A DNA stretch of 64,000 nucleotides from Trichaptum fuscoviolaceum (lineage: Eukaryota; Basidiomycota; Agaricomycetes; Hymenochaetales; Trichaptaceae), in contig CAJSYZ010000008.1 in assembly GCA_910574455.1 (NCBI GenBank), positions 3,226,707-3,290,706 of the forward strand, given 5' to 3'. Shown here piece by piece: positions 9,801-18,800 of the stretch. Positions within the stretch are counted from its first letter, which is position 1. Every line of letters begins with the position of its first letter. Under the pieces are notes generated by a model. That model did no database searches, was not told the DNA's origin, and worked only from the letters and a program-made list of their open reading frames with translations. The translations under genes were made by a program, and so were the position numbers.

Positions 9801-12800
9801 CTTGAAGGGACCATCACGTTTTTCCTTGAACTTTTGCGATAAACCGGGAATTCGAAGGTTCTTTGAGTCTAGCCAAACTTTGTCTCCTTTGTTGAATGGT
9901 TTGAAGTTTCGAAAAGTGCGTTCTTTCATTACCATAGCAGCGACTGAATGAGCTGCTAAGGCTTCTGATCGATGTACTGTGAGGTTGGCAAGTCGTTGTG
10001 ATACGGATGGGACGTTTTGTTACGTCTCAACTTACGGTCTCGTATAGTTGGGGAACGCAACGTTAAGTTGCTCAGTGATAGCGGAGCTAGGGCTCGACAC
10101 TAAGTGTTGTATGGACAAAGGCCTACGATGTAGAGTAGAGAGAAACAGATGTATAGCAGAGACTAGAGACGGGGGGTTTGACAAAGGAGATCGAACTTAG
10201 AGTTCGATCATGCTAAGTACAGGGGTTTATATACTGTAGCTGCGGAGCAAGGGTACATCGGAAGATGAGTAAGAGGAGAACAATAAGAAAGTAGACGATA
10301 GGCTACTAATAATAGTGTGAGAGCAGTGGGCAGAGGGTTAGGGCAAAGGGTACATGTGTAACGTCGGGATTGGCTGAGGGTTGAGGGTTACATCGGAGGA
10401 TGACTGAGCAAGACAAGAATAGAAACAAGTAGGGCAAAGGGTTCGGAGTAATGGGGGCCGCTGACATAGTAAGAAAACGTAACACGTTTGACTTCGGATA
10501 TTTCAGGGGTAGTGGAATGGGGTCGTATCCCATGAGAAGCGAGAAAGGGGTTCTCTTGGTGACAGCGTGGGCACGGTTGTTATGGGCGAATTCAATGTTG
10601 GGAATGTGTCTAGACCAGTTCTCAGGTTCCGCAGTACAATAGATCCGGAGGTATACTTCGATCTCTTGATTGGTCCGTTCGGCTTGTCCATCGGTTTGAG
10701 GGTGGTAAGCGGTGGACATAGACGACTTGATTCCTATGATCTTGCAGAGTTCTTGGAATGCTTTAGAAGCGAATTGGGGTCCTCTGTCGGATATAATGCG
10801 TATCGGAAGTCCAAATCGTCGATATACATTGTCGAAGTATAGTTGTGTGCCGTTTCAATTGCGTCTACTGTCTTCTCGCATGGAATGAGGACAATAGCTT
10901 TGGAGCAATCGTGATCAATGACTAATAGAAGTGTGTCATAGCCATGTGACATTGGTAAATCGGTGATGAAGTCCATATTGACGTGGGAGAATGGAAACGA
11001 GTGTTTGTCGGCGGCGATAGGCATTAGTGGTGGAGCGGTCGGATGGTGATTGACCTTCATTTGTTGACATAGTGCGCATCCATGGACATAGTCGGATACA
11101 AACTTCTGCATCCTAGGCCAGTAATACGTCCTTCGGACCTGTTCCAGGGTGTTGAATATGCCAGGGTGTGCTCGAACTGGTATATCATGGTGAAGTCGGA
11201 GAATAGTGCGCTTTAATTCAAGGTTGTCCGGGATATAGATGCGATTTTTGAAGTAAAGGATACCGTCCTCATCGAAAAACCAGTCTTTGAGGGCAGTTCG
11301 GGCAGGTCGTAGTTTCTTCTTTAGCTGGGCAATGGTGTTGGTGAGGAATTCATCTTTCTTCATCGATTCTTTGATGGATTTTGTGAGGCTATCTGTGTCT
11401 GGGAGGTCGTCATCGGATTCGTAATCTTCCTCTTCTTCTTCGTCTTCAGAATTTTCTTGATCCTTCTGTTCCTGAAGAGTGGAAATGAATAGGTCCTTCG
11501 GAAGCATAATCGATGATTCGTTGAGATTCTCCCCCTGTTTAACATGGTCCGCCCGGCGGGATAGAAGATCGGATTGAATCATTTGTTTGCCGGGGACATG
11601 TGTGATATGAAGGTCGAATTGTGATAGCAACAGATGCCATCGTGCTTGACGGGGTGAGAGTCGTCGGGCCTCTCGCCAGTAGGTAAGGTTGCGATGATCA
11701 CACCAAAGTGTAACAGGGTGTGGGGATCCAAGGAGATAGTGTTTCCAAGTGATGAGGGCACGGATAATAGCTAATAGTTCACGATCGTAGATCTCGTAGT
11801 TCCGTTCAGCGGAGTTTAGTGATTGCGAAATGTAACCGATTGGCTTGAGAACACCGTTGTCATCATGTTGTCGAAGGACTGCTCCGGTTGCAACTTTGGA
11901 AGCGTCAGTTTCGAGGAAGAAGGGATTGTGCGGATTGGGCATAAGAAGTAACGGATGTTGAGTGAACGCGGCCTTGAGATCATCGAATGATTTTTGTTCT
12001 ACTTCAGTCCATTTGAAAGGTTGATCTTTGCGTTTGAGGTTGTCCAAGGGTTTGGTGATTTCGGCGTAGTGTGGAATAAAACGGCGGTAAAAGTTGGTGA
12101 ATCCGGTGAATGAACGGATATCTTTGACAGTAGTCGGAGTTGGCCATTTAGTGATTCCTTCGATTTTTGTTGGGTCGGTTTGGATGTGATTAGGTGTAAT
12201 AATGAGTCCAAGATAGGGTAGTTTCTGCGTATGGAAGAAGCATTTGGTGGGCTTGAAGTAGAGGTCGTTCTTTTCAAGGATAGTGAAGGCACGTCGTGCT
12301 CGAGAAATGAGTTCCGGTAAGGTTGGGGCATGTATGAGGATGTCGTCCATGTAAACCAAGAGATGATTTAGAAGGATTTCTTCGCCAAGAATATCATTCA
12401 TAAAGTGTTGAAAGGTGGCAGGTGAGTTGCATAGGCCAAAAAACATAACTGTTGGTTCGAAAAGTCCTCGTTGAGTGGTAAATGCGGCTTTCCATTGATC
12501 TCCATCCTTGATGCGGATATTATTGTATCCCCATCGGATATCTAGGGCGATGAAGTAGTGAGATCCATGTAACTTGTCTAATAGATCCTGGACAAGTGGT
12601 AATGGGTACGCATTCTTGATGGTTCCATTGTTGAGGTAACGGTAATCTTGAACAGGTCGTAAGGTACCGTCTTTCTTGTCAACGAAGAAGAGAGGGGATG
12701 CCATAGGTGACTTCGAAGGTCTGATATATCCATTCTTGAGGTTCTCATCGATGAAGGCATCGAGAGCAGCTTGTTGCGGAAGTGAGAGTGGATAAGGTGA

Positions 12801-15800
12801 ATGTCGTTTAGGAATGAAGTCGGGTTTGAGATCAATTGCATGGTCATATGGGCGAACTTGGAGGAAAGCGATGTGCTTTTTCTTCGTCAAAAAGGGATAG
12901 GAATTGGTGGTATTGATGGGGTACCAAGACAGTAAGTGGTTTAGCGGGTTGGAGTCCTTTTCGAGCTTGTTGCGCAAGTTGTGTTGAGATATTAACGCGA
13001 TTGAGCTGTATTGATCCAGTTTCCCAGTCGATTTTGGGTTGGTATTTCTTGAACCATGGGAGTCCGAAAATGAAGTTCTCTTTTCCAAGGGTGGTAACAT
13101 AGAATCGCATAGCATAGTGGGCATTTCCGAGTTTGACACGAAGGGGAGCATAAGATGTGATGTGTCCGGCATTGTTGAATGTTCCGTCAACATTGCGTGG
13201 TCGAAGTGATTGTCGTAATTTGATAGTTTTGATCTGGAGATTTTCTACAAGTGTTTTGTCAATGAATAGACCTTCTGCTCCGGTGTCGAGTAAGGCAGTG
13301 GCTTTGTGGGTTTTCTGGTTATATAGGAATGTGATTGGGATTCGTAAGGCGTGATTGTCATTAATTGAATTGATGAGCAGCCTGATGTTCAACGAGAGAG
13401 AGGGCTGCGGAAGCTCTTCGTTGTTCAAAAATTTCCTTCTTCAACTCGATCGAAGACCTGGTTGACTGCGTCATCATCAAGGCCAATAAGGAGTTGTTGA
13501 ATCTGTGCGGCACGATCTTCGGCTGAGAGTTCGCCTTGATCTTGGTCTTCGTTCTCGGGTTCCGAGTATTCGTTTTGATCATCAGCTGAAGTCAATTGGC
13601 GCATATTTTTGGACCTTGGTGTTCGTGAGTTGGGCCATCGAGTTTTTGAAGTACGTTTGGGATGAGGTTTGGGACACTTGGCGGTGCGATGTCCGGGTTG
13701 ATGACAATTGAAGCAAAGGTTTTCTTTCATATGACGTTGGAATTCTTCAGTCGAAAGTCGTGATATAAAGAAGCTGTAGATGGCTAGGTCGACCAATTCT
13801 TCTATATCATCATTGTTATTGGAAGGCAATGTTTCATTTGTGTCATTTGCGTCGTTTGAGATGGCTCGAATCTGACGATTGTATGTATTGTCGCATAGGT
13901 CGTCGTTTGAAGCGGTTCTCTCCGGAATAGGATTGATGGGGTTGGGATTCCATTGAACGAGCTATCTTGTAATTGGTGTCCAGTCGAGTGGCAAGCGAAA
14001 ACCAATCTTCCATGTTGGTGGGCTGTGGACTACATGCAAGTAGTTTCATTCGAAGGTTGTCATTGAGTCCCATCCAGAAGGCATTGCGTTGGGAAAGGTA
14101 CTCTGTGATACGAGCCTGCATGATGAGTGTTTTGAATTTGAGAATGTAGTCTTCAATAGATCCTCGCTGTTTGAGCTTGGCGAGTTCCATGGTAGCCTTG
14201 ATTGTGAGTTCGGATGTGATGAAAGTGCGGTGGAATTCCGCCAGGAATTCTTCAAATGTGTCGGTTTCAAAACGTCCGCTGGCCATGTATTGCATTGCAA
14301 AGGGTCGGGATCTGCGAAGACTGCAATGGGCAAGCACAAATTCGATGCATAGCTCATCTGTGTCATAGATGTGTCGGTTGGCTCGTAGATGGATTTGGAC
14401 TTGGAGTAAAAAGCGATCAGCATCTTCTTGGGTTCCGTCGAAAGGTTGGATTTTGGCCATGGTTATAGGCCGATCGTGTGCGGGTCCATCTCCTTGATTG
14501 TTATTGTCTGCTGCTCCTCCACCTCCAGCTCCTCCGCCTCCTCCTCCTCCTCCGCCATCGTCTCCTCCTCCTCCGTTGTTGTTTGGGTCTCCTCCGGGGG
14601 GTCCTTCTCCTCCTCCTCCTCCTTCATCTCCTGCGGGTGGTTCACCAAATCCCCATCCTCTCCATGCAGGATTTTGTCGGCCTCCTCTGCCTCCTCTGCC
14701 TCCTCTGCCTCGACCTTGGAGATGTCTTAAGTGGAAAAAGGTACTGATACTTTCTTCTCCAGGTGGGGGTCGGAACATTGAGCGGGTAGTTTCCGTGATA
14801 GTTTGGGTGGCCATAGTACTGATGGATAGAGGTTCGATGTGAGGGCGGGTGTAAGAGAGATATGGTTTCGGTGGGATGGAAGGACTTCGAAGAAGTACCA
14901 CGACTCGTGACAAGCGGGAGCACGCGTACGTCACGCGTCAAGTCGCGTCGTGTGACTCTTGTCTCTTCATCATCGACCACGACAACAAGGACGACTCCGA
15001 GCCTCAAGACAGCGGCGACGCACGAAGAAGACAGCGAAGATTTCGCAATTGTGCCACCCGACTTACTTCCTCAATACCTAGCGGACGCTACCCGCTTCAA
15101 CAAAGCAGTCAGACGAGGCCTTATTCGTGCCACCCGACTTACTGCTCAAGGCCTTGCGGACGCTACCCGCTTTCAAAGCAGCAGACGCTACCTGCTTTCA
15201 AAGCTGCAGATGCTACCTGCTTTTAAAGCAGCAGACGCTACCTGCTATAACAAAGCTTGCTCGGACAAGGCCTTATTCGTGCCACCCGAATCATTGTTAT
15301 ATAGTGGATGATCCCGCTATGCAGCCTGGCTGCCCAGCGGACGCTACCCGCTTTCAAAGCAGCAGACGCTACCTGCTTTCAAAGCTGCAGATGCTACCTG
15401 CTTTCGAAGCAGCAGACGCTACCTGCTATAACAAAGCTTGCTCGGACGAGGCCTTATTCGTGCCACCCGAATCATTGTTATATAGTGGATGATCCCGCTA
15501 TGCAGCCTGGCTGCCCAGCGGACGCTACCCGCCTTCAAAGCAGAGGACGCTACCCGCTTTAAAAGCTGCAGATGCTACCTGCTTTCGAAGCAGCAGACGC
15601 TACCTGCTATAACAAAGCTTGCTCGGACGAGGCCTTATTCGTGCCACCCGAATCATTGTTATATAGTGGATGATCCCGCTATGCAGCCTGGCTGCCCAGC
15701 GGACGCTACCCGCCTTCAAAGCAGAGGACGCTACCCGCTTTAAAAGCAGCAGATGCTACCTGCTATAAAAAAGCCCAGTCGGCCGCGGTCGTCTTTAATT

Positions 15801-18800
15801 GTTAATTAGTGGATGCTCCCAGCCTGGCTGCCCACCGGATGCTAGCCGCCCTAGAAGCAGCAGATGCCACCTGCTATAGCAGTGCATTGCTTGTCGCCGA
15901 AATTTGCGGGTGGAACAGAAGTAATGTGAGTATTGCACTTTAATATATATTTACATGGGTGGCACTATCTATGGAGACCTTGGTCGGCTTAGCCTTCCTT
16001 GTGGGTTTGCCGAGGTTTCTCCTCGTCAGAGGCTGCGCCTCCCTTCGGTTGTGGGCTTGACTCGTCGGTCCCTCGGCAACCCAAGTCGCCCTAGAGCAAG
16101 GACCTGTTCAGCGAGCTCCTGGGCGGCTTCTCCCACAAGAACCTGCCAGCCCAATTTTTCACTACAGCATCCTTCGAGGAAGCCTTTCTTTCTAGTTGTC
16201 CATGACGGACGGGAGCGAGCGGGAGCGCAGGAACGAGTTGGAAGGACTTCGAAGAAGTACCACGACTCGTGACAAGCGGGAGCACGCGTACGTCACGCGT
16301 CAAGTCGCGTCGTGTGACTCTTGTCTCTTCATCATCGACCACGACAACAAGGACGACTCCGAGCCTCAAGACAGCGGCGACGCACGAAGAAGACAGCGAA
16401 GATTTCGCAACCCACCCACCCTCTCCTTTGTCAGCATTCACAAAGGCTTCATAGAGGTCTTTCCGTGGTTGGCAGTGCCTTGGGGACGACGGGCTTGACT
16501 CGTCGGTCCCTCGGCAACCCAAGTCGCCCTAGAGCAAGGACCTGTTCAGCGAGCTCCTGGGCGGCTTCTCCCACAAGAACCTGCCAGCCCAATTTTTCAC
16601 TACAGCATCCTTCGAGGAAGCCTTTCTTTCTAGTTGTCCATGACGGACGGGAGCGAGCGGGAGCGCAGGAACGAGTTAGGGGGAAGTATGGATGCTTGAC
16701 GTGAGGGAGTAGGAGTTTCTGGAGCAATGGAGCTTCCTGATTGAGAGGATCGTCTGGAGGATCGTCTGAAGAGGGTTTGATCAAGAGATCCGTGAGTGGG
16801 CGAGTTTGAACGAGATCGATGGGAGTTGCTGGGTTGAGGGTCGGAAGTGGAAGTTGGTTGGGGTTCTTGTGGTGGTTGTGGTAGTAGATCGGGGTGTCGG
16901 CGGTAGTACTCTTCTCTAAGCTCTTTCCAATTTGGAGTGTGACCTTCGTATATTTCTCGTAGTTCTGGGCCGAGTGTATGAGCTACTACCCAAGAATCAG
17001 CAGTTGGGTTGTAGATCCAAGGGGTTTCGGTAGGTTCTCCGTTGGCGTCGGGAAGATGGAAGTATTGTGTTTCTTCGTTGAAGATAAGAGTGGTTGGGAA
17101 CGGTGGTAGTGGGGGTTGAATGTGTTTAAACTCTCCTGCTAGACTTCGACGAGCAAGGTCTTCCCAATTGGGGGTATGAGTGATGAAGTTTTGTCGAGCT
17201 TCTTCAGCAGAGTTGGCTTCGATTGGGGTCCACCGTTGTAGTAGTTGATTGTATGACCACGATCGATAGGTTTTGTTACCAATCCTATAGTAGAAGAAGT
17301 TCTTTTCGGTGTCAAAGAAGAGTCGATTGTGTGGTGGTGGAGCGTCTGGATACTGAGGAACAGTAGTCTGTGTAGGTATTGGTTCTTCAGTGGTTTTCGA
17401 AGTGGTTTCTTTGTTGGTTTTGCCTGTTGTAGTAGATGAGGCTGTGTTTCGAGCCGTCTGTTTGCCTTTGTTCGCCGTGGTGATTAATCGGTTCCGGATT
17501 GATATCCGTAACTGTCTGAATCGTAGTTTGTAAGGGTGTAGTCCGTAACACTAGCAATATGGGGTGAATCTTCCGGGGGGTCAATCGGTGGTGCAAGATA
17601 GTTGTGAACTATGTTTTGCGGAGTGGGTTGGTGGTGTTGACAACTACACTGATAGATGTAGTGGTTGACGTCTTCGCTGATACTATTCCAACAGAAGTGT
17701 CGGTTTACAAAGCGAACAGTTTCAGCTTCAGTGCGATGAAGTTGTTCTCCGTGGTTGTCAAAATGGACGTAGTTTATAAAGAATCGGCGTAGGTGAGTTT
17801 CTCGAGGGATGAATAATCGGGTATGGTTCCAGAGGAGTCCGTATTTGAAGATCCAAGGTTGATGGTTGTCGCGTGAGTACTGCAGGTATCCAACTGTTTG
17901 GGTGTAATTGTAATACCGGTCGTCAAGTATAGTTCTGATTTGGTTTAGGATGTCGTCGAACTCTTCGGCAAAGGCGAGGAATCGGTTTCGGATGAGGTCT
18001 CTGGTTGAGTAGATGGGGTCGTCAAGGGCTGGAAGTGATAGGGTGTCCGCCACGATTGTGGTAGTGTGTAGTGTATGCGTAGAAGTCGGCAATCGTCTCC
18101 ACAGATATGGACTAGTCGGATTCGATCGGGGAGAAACTCTTCTAGATAGAAGAATGCGTTGGGGTTGGTGTGGTAGATGAAGAAGATAGAGTCGGGTTGG
18201 ACGATTAGACTGGCAGTTTTTGTGATGGACCAAACTGTATCGTCACAATACTTGGTGAAACTGTATGTGTCGAATTGATAACAGTTGGCTACGGAGTATT
18301 GGACTTGGTATATGTGTCTTCCTGCGTTGTCGAGTTGGTTGGTGTCGGTGTGGGTAAGGAGCAAAGCGTTTTGTGGGATAGAGGGTGCCGTGATGGATAG
18401 ATGTTATGACGTAAAGTGAAGTGGTTTTCTGTTTGACCTTTGTTTAGTCTTGAGGGTCGTCAAGCAATAATGTTATGAGATGATCGACGGTGGGGCAGTG
18501 TTTGTGATGCTTTGTTCAATGTTAACAGATGAACTGTTCTTCGATTTCTGGATCGGTCTCCCTTCGATTTCTGGATCGGTCTCCCTTCGCTATTACCAAG
18601 CGGCACGTCTGCGAGTTATGCTCGTTGTCTAATAGGCGTCCCAAAGACTAGGCTAGCAGCTTTATGCCTTCTTTGCAGGTACTGAGTCCTCTTCCTGTGT
18701 GCACAGCTACGGTCCCGTTTGGTATGACAGAAGTTGGTTCCTTTGTAACGCTACTGTCCGGGGGTTAATCAACCAATGAGCTGGAGCGGTTTTCTTAATC

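Noticed and set aside
14498..14842. Proline- and serine-rich plus-strand ORFs
   Set aside because: Complement of the Gly-rich gag segment.
15127..15743. Repeated plus-strand ORFs and a possible CRISPR-like array
   Set aside because: These come from a 182-bp VNTR; there are no unique spacers, and the organism is a fungus.
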